From the NCBI RefSeq assembly GCF_024972735.1, contig NZ_CP087723.1:992001-1056000 (forward strand): DNA of 64,000 bases, given 5' to 3'. The notes beneath the pieces were generated by a model, which was given only the letters and a program-made list of their open reading frames with translations, did not search any database and was not told where the DNA came from. The translations under genes and the position numbers were made by a program. Positions 1 to 7,840 of this stretch are shown here, one piece after another. The stretch comes from Halalkaliarchaeum sp. AArc-CO. GTDB lineage: Archaea; Halobacteriota; Halobacteria; Halobacteriales; Haloferacaceae. Position 1 is the first letter of the stretch, and every line of letters begins with the position of its first letter.

Positions 1-1940
1 TCGAGGTCGTCGACGGCGACCGACTGCGGCGCTCTGTTCGCCCCTGGATCGAGACTCGAATGTTTCCGGTCGATCGTTACCGACTCGCTGTCGTACCGAA
101 TTCTCGTCTGCTCGGCACCGTCGGGGGTCGCACAGACGAGGAATCCGACCTCGGATGCATCGCCGACCTCGAGGGTCGCCTCGATCTCGATCGACCGGCC
201 TGCCGCGTCCAACCGGCGCGTCTCGTCGTCCAGGTCGACGCGACCCCGGCACAGCCGGCGCTCCCGAAGTTCGGAAAACTCACGAATCGGACGCTGGTGG
301 AGGCGATTCCTCTCTACGGACAGTTCCCGTGGAACCGACAGCGTTCCCGCCCAGCCGGCATCCCACTGACGGCTGATGCCTCTGGCTTCCGGGATCCAGC
401 CGAACGTAACCGTCCGATCGCCATCGTGCAGCGATTGGGGCGCGTAGAAGTCGCCTGGATCGAGCGTCCCGCGCCGGCTTTCGCGGAACTGACCGGCGTC
501 GGCGTCGAACTCTCCGAGGAAGTACAGTACCGTCTCGTAGTTGGAGACGTGGAGGAGGTGACTGTCGTCCAACTCGAGCAGTTCTGGACACTCCCACACC
601 GTTCCGGGCGTCTCCCAGTCCCCCACCAGCACGGGCCCCAGGTACTCCCAGTTCCGCAGGTCCGACGATTTATACAGGATGACGGTTCCGCCGACGTCCT
701 CCAGGCCTGCGCCGATCAGCTGATACCAGTACCCGTCGGCCTGCCAGATCGCGTGATCGCGGAACTCGGCGTGCCAGTGTTCTGTCGAGAGCAGATCCAG
801 TTCCGACGGTGGCTGTTCGATAACTGGGTTGTCGTCGTCAGGAACCCACGTGGAGAGCTCGCCGTCGGCTGCAGTCGCCAGACACGGGAGCTGCCACCGG
901 TCGCGCCCGCCCGTGTATACGATCCGGGCGGTTCCGTCGTCGTCGACCGCACATCCCGACCAGCAGCCGTCCCGGTCGGGTCCCGACGGGGTGGGGGACA
1001 GCGCCACAGATCTGTCCTCCCAGTGGAGGAGGTCGTCGCTCACCGCGTGTCCCCAGTGAATCGTATCGTGGTGGGGACCACCGGGATTGTACTGATAGAA
1101 GACGTGGTATCGATCGTTCCACCGAATACAGCCGTTCGGATCGTTGAGCCAGTTTGCGGGCGGGCAGACGTGGTAGTGTGGCCGGTGTGGATCGTCGTCC
1201 AGTTCGCGCCGATGGTCGAGGAGACCGGCCGCGTCGACGGGCCGACCGGCGGTCAGGTCGAACGTCGCGTCCCCGGCCAGGAACTGAAGTCCGTTCTTCA
1301 CGATCCGTTCGCGGCTCGCCTCCGTGTCCTCCGCGTCCGCGCCCGAAAACGCCATTCCCTGCCCGATTCCGACGACTGTCCCCTCGCCGACGCGCCACTG
1401 CAGGCCCCCAAGCTCACTCGGCACGTCCGTCTCGCCGCGGACGGTGCCGGCCAGCACGTCCGCCCGTTCGGGGAGGACGTTCTCGTATCGCGCGTACGGT
1501 GCGGGATCGCCGGCCGGCTGGGTGTGATGTCGAAGCCCGGTCAATCCCGCGAGGATCGGATGGTCCGCATACACTGACTTCCAGAGGACTCCCGTCGGTT
1601 CCTCTACTGGTTCCGTGCCCGTCGCGTCCGGCGGGACGGGGTCGATTCCGAGCGCTGAAACCTGTGCGACCGCACGGGAGGTCAAAAGGAGGCCGCCGCC
1701 GTCTTCCAGAAACGACTGGAACGCCGGGGCACAGTCTGCAATCTCTCGGGGGGTCGCGATCGGTTCGTTGGCGTGCCACCAGATCACGTCGAGTCCCGCG
1801 AGTCTGTCACCATCGGAAACGGCGTCGAGTTCTATCCGTTCCGTGTCGAATTCGGTTCGACACCACGTGAGAGCCGCCCGTTCCTCCGTGTCGAGTTCGC
1901 CGACAGCAAGGAAACCGACGGCCGCATCGGAGGTGTCCAT
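1..1940 (-). CDS. Glycoside hydrolase family 32 beta-fructosidase, 3' end cut by window edge
   Basis: The reading frame opens at an ATG at 1940 and is still open at base 1 (646 codons seen). Family GH32 hydrolyses beta-fructosides such as sucrose, levan or inulin. The motifs are clear: a nucleophile motif WLNDPNG (Asp267), FYQYNP, the transition-state motif FRDH (Asp395; canonically RDP) and the acid/base motif WECPELL (Glu450). The 128- and 55-residue spacings match the yeast invertase spacing of 128 and 53. About 240 residues precede the catalytic domain; they read like a glutamine-amidotransferase or ThuA-type fold, which is inference. No signal peptide is visible, so the enzyme is probably cytoplasmic. 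A PfkB kinase that could phosphorylate the released fructose lies 13 kb away. The long open frame on the other strand (60-1577) is its shadow. Confidence 0.9.
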   Translation of the reverse strand, partial: MDTSDAAVGFLAVGELDTEERAALTWCRTEFDTERIELDAVSDGDRLAGLDVIWWHANEPIATPREIADCAPAFQSFLEDGGGLLLTSRAVAQVSALGIDPVPPDATGTEPVEEPTGVLWKSVYADHPILAGLTGLRHHTQPAGDPAPYARYENVLPERADVLAGTVRGETDVPSELGGLQWRVGEGTVVGIGQGMAFSGADAEDTEASRERIVKNGLQFLAGDATFDLTAGRPVDAAGLLDHRRELDDDPHRPHYHVCPPANWLNDPNGCIRWNDRYHVFYQYNPGGPHHDTIHWGHAVSDDLLHWEDRSVALSPTPSGPDRDGCWSGCAVDDDGTARIVYTGGRDRWQLPCLATAADGELSTWVPDDDNPVIEQPPSELDLLSTEHWHAEFRDHAIWQADGYWYQLIGAGLEDVGGTVILYKSSDLRNWEYLGPVLVGDWETPGTVWECPELLELDDSHLLHVSNYETVLYFLGEFDADAGQFRESRRGTLDPGDFYAPQSLHDGDRTVTFGWIPEARGISRQWDAGWAGTLSVPRELSVERNRLHQRPIREFSELRERRLCRGRVDLDDETRRLDAAGRSIEIEATLEVGDASEVGFLVCATPDGAEQTRIRYDSESVTIDRKHSSLDPGANRAPQSVAVDDL

Positions 1941-2317
1941 CAGATCACGACAGGCACACCGGAGAGTTAAGTGATGCGGGAACAGATCGGCCTAGCGGTC
2001 TTCGGTCGGTTCATCGGAGCGGAGTCAGTCTGACGGTTCCTCTTCGGTTCGTCTGGCACAGAGCGTCACTGAATATATCCCGAGGCTGTTGCGAACTGGA
2101 TTGGAATGTCATAACACCACTTGTATTATGAAGGGCCATTATTGAAGGATTTTGAATATTTCTCACGGACGTACAACGTGGAAAAGGATCATATGGGAAA
2201 AAGAGGGCTCTACGCTCGTCTGGCGCCAATTCCAGAAAACTTGTAATATTTGATCGAAACATCCATATGTTAAGGCCAGGTCACCTTTACTTGATGCCAG
2301 AAGAGCACGAGGTACCC
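1941..2317. other. AT-rich intergenic segment between GH32 and lipoprotein genes
   Basis: This stretch separates divergent genes. Bases 2101-2160 hold only 19 G or C of 60, far below the neighbouring genes. It must contain both promoters; a TATA-like tgtaatattt lies near 2243. A short open frame on the minus strand (2011-2262) has no haloarchaeal codon bias and no recognisable motif, so I do not call it. No convincing insertion-sequence ends are seen. Confidence 0.5.
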
Positions 2318-3262
2318 ATGGAAGGAGAAAAATCGAGGGAACGTCCCGGTTTATCCGTCCGCCGCCGTGGCGTGCTGGCGGGGACGGCCGGTTTCGCGTC
2401 TGTCGCGCTCGCCGGCTGTGCCGGCGACGAGGAGCCGACGCCGGAACCGACCCCCGAGCCGACGCCGACCGAGGAACCGACGCCGGAGCCCGAGAACTAC
2501 GTCGTCACCGACGACATCATTGCCGGCTCCGCGTACATCCCGGAGGGGACTGGTGGATTCGCTCAGGCGTGTTCCCCCCAGCGGAATTTCATCCCGGAGA
2601 TGCAAGCGGTGTTCAAGATCGGCGTGTGGGACCCAGCGACGGGTGACATCGTCGGCGCCGACGTGATCGACGAGGCAACCGTCGCGATCGACGGCGGTCC
2701 GTCCGTCGAACTCGAGTTCGACGACGAGGACGCCGAGTGGTCGGGTAGTTGGCCGATCCCGGAGGATCAGGAGCCGGGCACGGTTTCCTATGAAGTGCAG
2801 GTCACCAACGAGGGCGAGTACCGCAACGTCGGCATCCTCGACAGCGAACTCGAAATCATCGAGTTCGACGACCCGAAGAACTACGTCGTCACCGACGACA
2901 TGTACGCCGGATCCTCGGGAATCCCGGACGACGCGCAGTTCGTCTCGGCGTGTGGCCCCTCGCGGGCGTTCGTTCCGGGCATGATGGCCGGCTTCGACAT
3001 CGGCGTTTACGACGGTTCCACCGGCGAACCCGTCGGACCGGACGTGATCGACGAGGCGACGCTCATCATCGACGACCGCGACATCGAACGGGACCTCGAG
3101 TGGGAGGAAGACGACGGCGAAGACCTCCACTGGAACGCCACCTGGCACATCCCGGATGACGCCGAGACTGGGACGGTCACCTACGAAGTCGAAATCACCA
3201 ACGAGGGCGAGTTCTACAACGTCGGCGTGCTGGAAAGCGAATTCGAGATCATCGAAGGGTAG
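2318..3262 (+). CDS. Tat-type lipoprotein with two copies of an unrecognised domain
   Basis: The N terminus carries a twin-arginine stretch (SVRRRGVLAG) followed by a lipobox LAGC with Cys34, so the protein is probably exported folded and lipid-anchored outside the membrane, as is usual in haloarchaea. I start at 2318 because that places the RR motif near residue 15; in-frame ATGs at 2267 and 2294 would give an over-long N region. A Pro/Thr/Glu linker (residues 36-59) precedes two copies of about 127 residues, beginning NYVVTDD at residues 60 and 188. Both share AC-x-P-x-R-x-F-x-P-x-M, an IGV(W/Y)D strand and DVIDEAT, and one conserved Cys each. I do not recognise the family. It converges on the Ig-like/CoxG operon, whose largest protein is also built from duplicated beta-domains. 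Confidence 0.85.
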   Translation: MEGEKSRERPGLSVRRRGVLAGTAGFASVALAGCAGDEEPTPEPTPEPTPTEEPTPEPENYVVTDDIIAGSAYIPEGTGGFAQACSPQRNFIPEMQAVFKIGVWDPATGDIVGADVIDEATVAIDGGPSVELEFDDEDAEWSGSWPIPEDQEPGTVSYEVQVTNEGEYRNVGILDSELEIIEFDDPKNYVVTDDMYAGSSGIPDDAQFVSACGPSRAFVPGMMAGFDIGVYDGSTGEPVGPDVIDEATLIIDDRDIERDLEWEEDDGEDLHWNATWHIPDDAETGTVTYEVEITNEGEFYNVGVLESEFEIIEG

Positions 3263-3340
3263 CTTCGAACTTCGCGCAACCGCCCTATAGATAATCTCTT
3301 ATTTGTCGTTCGGACCGACGATTCGACAGCCGACCGGCCG

Positions 3341-3919
3341 TCAGGTTTCTTTCGGTTCGACTTCGGACCTGATGTTTTCGAAGTACGTTTCCATGTCGGA
3401 TTTCACGATCGACCTGACCAGCCCGTCGGTGAGGCCGGCGACGCCGGCCACGCCACCCGTGAGGTCGATGTCGACCGTGTACGCCATGTCGACGACCCCG
3501 TCGTCCGTTTCGCTCATCTCCATGGCGGCGATCACGTCGAACTGGCTTCCGGTCGTCGAATCGTAGGCGTTGCCGTCGGCGACGATCCAGTCGGGCTCGT
3601 GCATCTCGACCAGCTCTGCCTCGCCAGATACCGAAAGCGTCAACCGACTTACCCCCCGGGTGATCTCGAAGGTGTAACGGCGCTGGGAGAGTTGTTCGAC
3701 GTCGTCTGCCCCTGGAACACAGTGGACGAGGTTTTCCGGTTCGGAGACGAACGTCCACAGATCGTCTTTCGACGCGTCGAACCGGACTGTTCCGTCGAAC
3801 GACAGTCCACCGTCGGACTGGCCCTCGTCCCCGCCGTCGTCGTCAGTTGCCGTCCCGTGTTCGGGTTGCTGTTCCTCGGCCGTGTCTGGTGTCCCGGATC
3901 CGTTCCTGGTGAAATTCAT
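3341..3919 (-). CDS. SRPBCC family protein, CoxG-like
   Basis: This 192-residue protein has a low-complexity acidic N-terminal tail of about 45 residues. The rest is a START/SRPBCC (CoxG-like, PF06240-type) fold, visible as FDGTVRF, a helix with DDLWTFVSEP, then CVPGADD and a long C-terminal helix. CoxG proteins help maturation or membrane recruitment of aerobic CO dehydrogenase, but no CO dehydrogenase subunit is in the window, so the partner here is unknown. I choose the ATG at 3919 because it overlaps the stop of the upstream gene as ATGA, indicating translational coupling; the longer frame to 4048 starts with residues that only shadow that gene. Confidence 0.8.
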   Translation of the reverse strand: MNFTRNGSGTPDTAEEQQPEHGTATDDDGGDEGQSDGGLSFDGTVRFDASKDDLWTFVSEPENLVHCVPGADDVEQLSQRRYTFEITRGVSRLTLSVSGEAELVEMHEPDWIVADGNAYDSTTGSQFDVIAAMEMSETDDGVVDMAYTVDIDLTGGVAGVAGLTDGLVRSIVKSDMETYFENIRSEVEPKET

Positions 3920-4200
3920 GGTGGCTCCGCGTGTGGGTTCGGTCGCTCCGCCCGGTCTGGCTGTTCGTTCGACCGTCCGTCGATTCGGTCGCGTCCCGGT
4001 TCCGGCCGTCTGTGAGGCGCCTGCCGCTTTCGGTGATCCCGTCGCCACGTCTGAGCGAACCTGTGGAACGTTTCCTCCCCGGAGTACTTCTCTGCGTCGT
4101 GATCTACGACGTACTCGTCCATCTCGACCAGCAGGTCGTCGGGTTCGGGCCCGAGCTGTCGGACGAACCCCGCGTTGTGTTCCGGGAGGATTTCGTTCAT
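3916..4200 (-). CDS. Small protein of unknown function in CoxG-like operon
   Basis: This encodes 94 residues, an acidic first half (contains LLVEMDEYVVDHDAEKY) and a basic, Pro/Arg-rich second half. I recognise no domain. The support is positional: it starts 25 bases after the Ig-like gene ends, and its stop overlaps the start of the CoxG-like gene by four bases (ATGA). The N-terminal 55 residues look like real protein by composition. The C-terminal tail could be an out-of-frame extension after a frameshift, so the true gene may be shorter or damaged. Confidence 0.55.
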   Translation of the reverse strand: MNEILPEHNAGFVRQLGPEPDDLLVEMDEYVVDHDAEKYSGEETFHRFAQTWRRDHRKRQAPHRRPEPGRDRIDGRSNEQPDRAERPNPHAEPP

Positions 4201-4225
4201 AGGGTCTCGCGGCGCGTGGCGCAGC

Positions 4226-5662
4226 TTACTCCGTGATCTTGAACGCGAAGTGCGCCGCCGGGAGGGGACGGATCGGATGGTTGTCCAGATACGAGAGGTG
4301 CGGCTTCAGCTCGAAGTCCGGTTCGTCCTCCTGCACCTGGAAGAAGCTCGGGTAGACGTCGATAAAGTGCCACCCCGGCTCGCCGGCCGCCTGCAGGACA
4401 GTCCGGTTCACCGCGGCTTCCAGCCCGCAGATGTATCCGAGGGGCTTGTTGTCGTACACGAAGTAGTAGGCGTTCCCGTAGGTGGGCCAGCCCACACCGG
4501 AGATCTCGATCTCGATCTCCGTGCCTGCGGGACCCTCCGTCGGAGAGAACGTCTCGATCCGCGGCTGCATCATAAAGCCCGTCTTCGCCACTGATTTCCC
4601 GTCGATCTCGGCGGTGATCGGTCGGGTGGCGCCGATGTCGGTCGGGATCTCGACTTCGACCTGGAACGCGCCGTCCTCGTCGGTCGTCACCGACGGCAGC
4701 GCGTCCGGCATCGGCACGGGCGTGATGTCGATCCCCTTCACGCGGTGTCCCTCGTGGCTGTGCCAGATCAGGTCCACCTCGGTGTCTGCGGGGAAGTTCC
4801 GTCCGGTGATGAACGCGTCCGTCCCGGGCTGACCGGAGGTCGGCGAGATCTCCAGCTCCGCGTCGGTCTCCTCGTCGATATCGGGCAGGTGCACGCTGAG
4901 TGGCCCCTCGTCCCACATCGGGTCGAGCCACGCCGACTCCGGCTCGGATTCGGGCTCGGTGACCTCCACGGTCCAGGAGGACTTGCGCCCCCCTGCGACT
5001 GGACCGAACGGCGACTGGGTGTTGTTCTGGAGGAACGGCACCCCGCGATAGTTGCGCCACACCTGCAGGACGTGCTTTCCGGGCGGCCCAACGGCCCGCA
5101 CTTCGGCGGTCGCGGTTCCGCGGTTCTGCACGCCGGTCATGATCCCGACCATTCCGTTGTCCCAGGCGATCTGGTAGTTGTTCGTGATCACGTTCGGGCC
5201 GAGTCCGTAGCCGGTCACGGTGAAGAATTCACCCATCTCGGCCTCGGTCCGATCGATTTCGAACCACGGGAGGATCTTGAGCTTCGTCTCCGCCAGAGTG
5301 GTCTCGTCGTCGCCGGCCGGTCGTAGTTCGATCCGGTGTTCCCCGCCGTAGTCCTCCGGAATCTGCCACTCCTCGGTGAACCGCCCGTTCTCGTCGCTCG
5401 TGATCGACGTCAACTGCTCTTTCCGGGGCTGGTACTGTGCACCCACGACTTCGTTTGCCTTGAGTACGCCCCACATTCCCTCCGCGGTGTGCCAGATCAC
5501 GTCGACGTCGGCATTCTCCGGGAGGTTTCGTCCTTCCAGCGTAACGGTGTCCCCGACGTACGCCTCCGCGTCGCTCACTACCAGCGTTCCGCGGTGCTCG
5601 GACCGCCCTTCCCTGTGTTTGTCGATCCGTTCTCGAACTTCCGGAGATATCCCGTCGTCCAT
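4226..5662 (-). CDS. Tandem Ig/IPT-like beta-sandwich protein, internally duplicated
   Basis: This 478-residue protein consists of Ig/IPT-like beta-domains. Two stretches are clearly duplicates: GRNLPENADVDVIWHTAEG (residues 44-62) and GRNFPADTEVDLIWHSHEG (287-305), each introduced by a V-G-D-T-V-T or P-G-T-D-A-F type strand and followed by a second module ending in a Trp- or Tyr-rich strand with a D-N turn. It therefore reads as two pairs of domains. No signal peptide or transmembrane helix is visible, unusual for this fold in archaea, so it is either cytoplasmic or uses a non-standard export route. It is first gene of an operon with a small protein and a CoxG-like protein. The substrate or partner is unknown. 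Confidence 0.8.
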   Translation of the reverse strand: MDDGISPEVRERIDKHREGRSEHRGTLVVSDAEAYVGDTVTLEGRNLPENADVDVIWHTAEGMWGVLKANEVVGAQYQPRKEQLTSITSDENGRFTEEWQIPEDYGGEHRIELRPAGDDETTLAETKLKILPWFEIDRTEAEMGEFFTVTGYGLGPNVITNNYQIAWDNGMVGIMTGVQNRGTATAEVRAVGPPGKHVLQVWRNYRGVPFLQNNTQSPFGPVAGGRKSSWTVEVTEPESEPESAWLDPMWDEGPLSVHLPDIDEETDAELEISPTSGQPGTDAFITGRNFPADTEVDLIWHSHEGHRVKGIDITPVPMPDALPSVTTDEDGAFQVEVEIPTDIGATRPITAEIDGKSVAKTGFMMQPRIETFSPTEGPAGTEIEIEISGVGWPTYGNAYYFVYDNKPLGYICGLEAAVNRTVLQAAGEPGWHFIDVYPSFFQVQEDEPDFELKPHLSYLDNHPIRPLPAAHFAFKITE

Positions 5663-5885
5663 AGTTTTAGTTTACAGATTATCTGTTATATGGTTTTCCA
5701 TAGGTGGCTGCAGCAGGTGATTCGGGTGACTGTTCTGGCACTGAAATTTAAGTCAATTGAAAACACAGTCCACCGTACGGACGCGGGGTGTGCGATGGTC
5801 GAACTGGGGGTCCGGTACCGAACAAACTGGGGGACCGGTTCCGAACAGGTCGGCGTCGTCGACCGTCTCGCCCGTAGATCGTTCC

Positions 5886-6359
5886 ATGGCTTCACGTTCG
5901 CAGCTCGGAGGAGCAAACGACGCTGCCGCGCCAGTCGTGGGTATCGTTCTGCTCGTCGCGCTCGTGGTCGCACTCGCGACGCTCGTGGGTTTCTCTGTGC
6001 TGGGATTGGGGGGCATCGTCGACAGTAGCCCCAGTACAACCTGGAGCGGGGCGGTCGTCGAACCGTCCCCCGAATCTGGCGACGTGTTCCTGGAGTTTAC
6101 ACATCGGGGTGGCGACACAGTGGCGGCCGACAATCTTGACGCAGTGATCCTTTCGGGAGACGGCAACGCCTCGCTGGGTGCCGTCACATCCGAATCGGAC
6201 CGGTTGTCTGCGGGGGACACGGTGGGGATCGAGATCGAGGGGGAACCGGAAAGCGAGTTGTCTCGGGACACCGAGATCGCCCTCGTGTGGGAAATCGAGG
6301 ATCGATCGGCTATTCTGGCGGAGATGACGCTCGAAGAAGCTGTCGTGATCGAAGAGTAG
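5886..6359 (+). CDS. Archaeal type IV pilin-like protein
   Basis: This 157-residue protein begins with a short polar leader followed by a hydrophobic helix (PVVGIVLLVALVVALATLVG), the signature of the archaeal pilin N-terminal domain (PF07790 type). The leader would be cut by prepilin peptidase and the helix packs into a pilus or anchors the protein. The remainder is an acidic beta-rich head. I start at 5886, since the longer frame from 5757 adds residues with no such logic. It stands alone, divergent from the Ig-like operon across a 223-base AT-rich gap, and ends one base before the convergent PTPS-like gene. Confidence 0.85.
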   Translation: MASRSQLGGANDAAAPVVGIVLLVALVVALATLVGFSVLGLGGIVDSSPSTTWSGAVVEPSPESGDVFLEFTHRGGDTVAADNLDAVILSGDGNASLGAVTSESDRLSAGDTVGIEIEGEPESELSRDTEIALVWEIEDRSAILAEMTLEEAVVIEE

Positions 6360-6360
6360 T

Positions 6361-6738
6361 TCAAAGCGCCGTTTCGTAGCCGGCTGCGGCTTCTTCGTCT
6401 TCCCACATCACGACCCGAACCCTGTCGGCTGCGGCCGGGTCGACGTGGTCCAGGAGGGTTTCACAGGCAATTCGTGAAAAGTGCTCGACGCTTGGATTGC
6501 GCCCCTCGAAGGCGGGTTTATCGTTGAGCGTCTCGTCCGCGTATCGTTCCCGGACGGCGTCGATCCCGGCTTTTACGTCGTCGATGTCGACCAGATAGCC
6601 GTATTCGCCGAGCTGGTCGCCCTCGAACGTCGCCTCCATCTCGAACTGATGGGAGTGCAGTTTCCCTTCGGGACCCGGATCCGGCACCGTCAGATAGTGC
6701 TGGGCGATGAACGACTCTGTCACCGTAACTGAATACAT
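6361..6738 (-). CDS. 6-pyruvoyl-tetrahydropterin synthase / 6-carboxytetrahydropterin synthase-like protein
   Basis: This 125-residue protein has the PTPS (QueD) fold. The three zinc-binding histidines are visible as His14 in QHYLTV and His28 and His30 in KLHSHQFEME. The family acts on dihydroneopterin triphosphate. The segment between His14 and His28, where QueD and classical PTPS enzymes keep their catalytic Cys, has none, so this protein may not catalyse the standard reaction. A conserved Glu lies in NPSVEHFS. It follows an MDR dehydrogenase and GTP cyclohydrolase III on the same strand (97-base gap), which points to a shared pterin or pyrimidine-type pathway. Confidence 0.85.
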   Translation of the reverse strand: MYSVTVTESFIAQHYLTVPDPGPEGKLHSHQFEMEATFEGDQLGEYGYLVDIDDVKAGIDAVRERYADETLNDKPAFEGRNPSVEHFSRIACETLLDHVDPAAADRVRVVMWEDEEAAAGYETAL

Positions 6739-6835
6739 ACTCGCGGATACGAATTCTTCGGTAAAGAGTCTGCTCCACAGTTCGTGTTCGACGTCTCCGG
6801 ACCGTCGTGTTCGCTTTCCCGTCGATCAGTGCCGC

Positions 6836-7840
6836 TCAGTATTCGAACAGCGTAGTGACGACGCCATCCGATTTGTCTGCCAGTCGCTCGTAAGCGATCT
6901 CGGCGTTCGATAGCGGCTCCCGATGGGTGATGAGCGGCTCCGTGTCGAAGTCTTCGAGCAGTTCCCATGCAGTCGAAAGCCGCCGATCGGCGTCCCACCT
7001 GCCGCGCAGGGCCGGATCGACGGTGCTCACCTGGCTACTCTCGATGGTAATTCGGTTCCGATGGAACTCGGCTCCGAGATCCAGCGTGGCCTCCTTGGTT
7101 CCGTACCACGATCCGACGACGATCCGGCCGTCGTAGCCGGCCGTGTGGATCGCATCGTCGAGGGCCTCCGGGTTGCCCGAGACCTCGAACGCTAGGTCGG
7201 TTCCGGCGCCCTCTGACTCGGAATCGTACTGCTCCTCCAGCGCAGCGGGGGCGATCGCCCTGTCGACCCCGAGACGACGGGCGAGTTTGCGGCGCGTTTC
7301 CACGGGGTCGATTGCGACGAGCTGATCCAGCGGGAACCTGGTGAGAAGTTCAGTTGTGAGCAGCCCGACTGTCCCCTGCCCGAATACGGCGACGCGTTCT
7401 CCCAGCCGCGGCCCCCCATCGTGGACGAAGTTAATGGCCGTCTCGACGAGTGGCAACAGCGTGGCTGACTGGCTCTCGATCCCATCGGGTACCGGAACCA
7501 CCTCCTCGGGAGAGGCGAGGAAGTGGCTCTCGTGGGGATTGAACGCGAACACGCGTTGTCCGGCCCACTCTTCGGGAACGTCCTGGCCGACTTCGTCGAC
7601 GACGCCGACGGCCGCGTAGCCGTATCGCAGCGGGTAGGTAAATCGCCCGGAAAACGCCGGCAGGCTCTCGTCTATCGGCAGTCGTTCGGGTGCTTCACCC
7701 CGATAGATCAGCAGTTCGGTTCCGCTACTGATCGCGGAGACGGTCGTTTCGACCCGGAGCTGGTTCCGACCCGGGGTGGGACGTTCCGCGCGCTCGAGTT
7801 CGACCTCCCCCGGAGCCACGAAGGAGAGCCGGCGGCGCAT
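6836..7840 (-). CDS. MDR-superfamily dehydrogenase lacking usual zinc ligands
   Basis: This 334-residue medium-chain dehydrogenase/reductase has a GroES-like N half (SSGTELLIYRG) and a Rossmann half with the nucleotide motif GQGTVGLL. Its architecture resembles BchC-type and threonine-dehydrogenase-like proteins, but the Cys/His pattern for catalytic and structural zinc is absent. The start codon overlaps the GTP cyclohydrolase III stop (TGATG at 7842-7838), so the two are translationally coupled, and the PTPS-like gene follows. The coupling suggests it reduces or oxidises a pterin or pyrimidine-derived intermediate; the substrate is unknown. Confidence 0.85.
   Translation of the reverse strand: MRRRLSFVAPGEVELERAERPTPGRNQLRVETTVSAISSGTELLIYRGEAPERLPIDESLPAFSGRFTYPLRYGYAAVGVVDEVGQDVPEEWAGQRVFAFNPHESHFLASPEEVVPVPDGIESQSATLLPLVETAINFVHDGGPRLGERVAVFGQGTVGLLTTELLTRFPLDQLVAIDPVETRRKLARRLGVDRAIAPAALEEQYDSESEGAGTDLAFEVSGNPEALDDAIHTAGYDGRIVVGSWYGTKEATLDLGAEFHRNRITIESSQVSTVDPALRGRWDADRRLSTAWELLEDFDTEPLITHREPLSNAEIAYERLADKSDGVVTTLFEY

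Noticed and set aside
60-1577. Long open frame on the plus strand opposite GH32
   Set aside because: It has no domain, its residues are Arg/Val/Pro-rich as in antisense frames of high-GC genes, and the minus frame carries GH32 motifs with the right spacing.
2011-2262. 83-codon minus-strand frame in AT-rich gap
   Set aside because: No haloarchaeal composition, no motif, no neighbour coupling.
3341-4048. Longer start (4048) for the CoxG-like protein
   Set aside because: The extra 43 residues shadow the upstream small ORF; ATG 3919 has the ATGA overlap.
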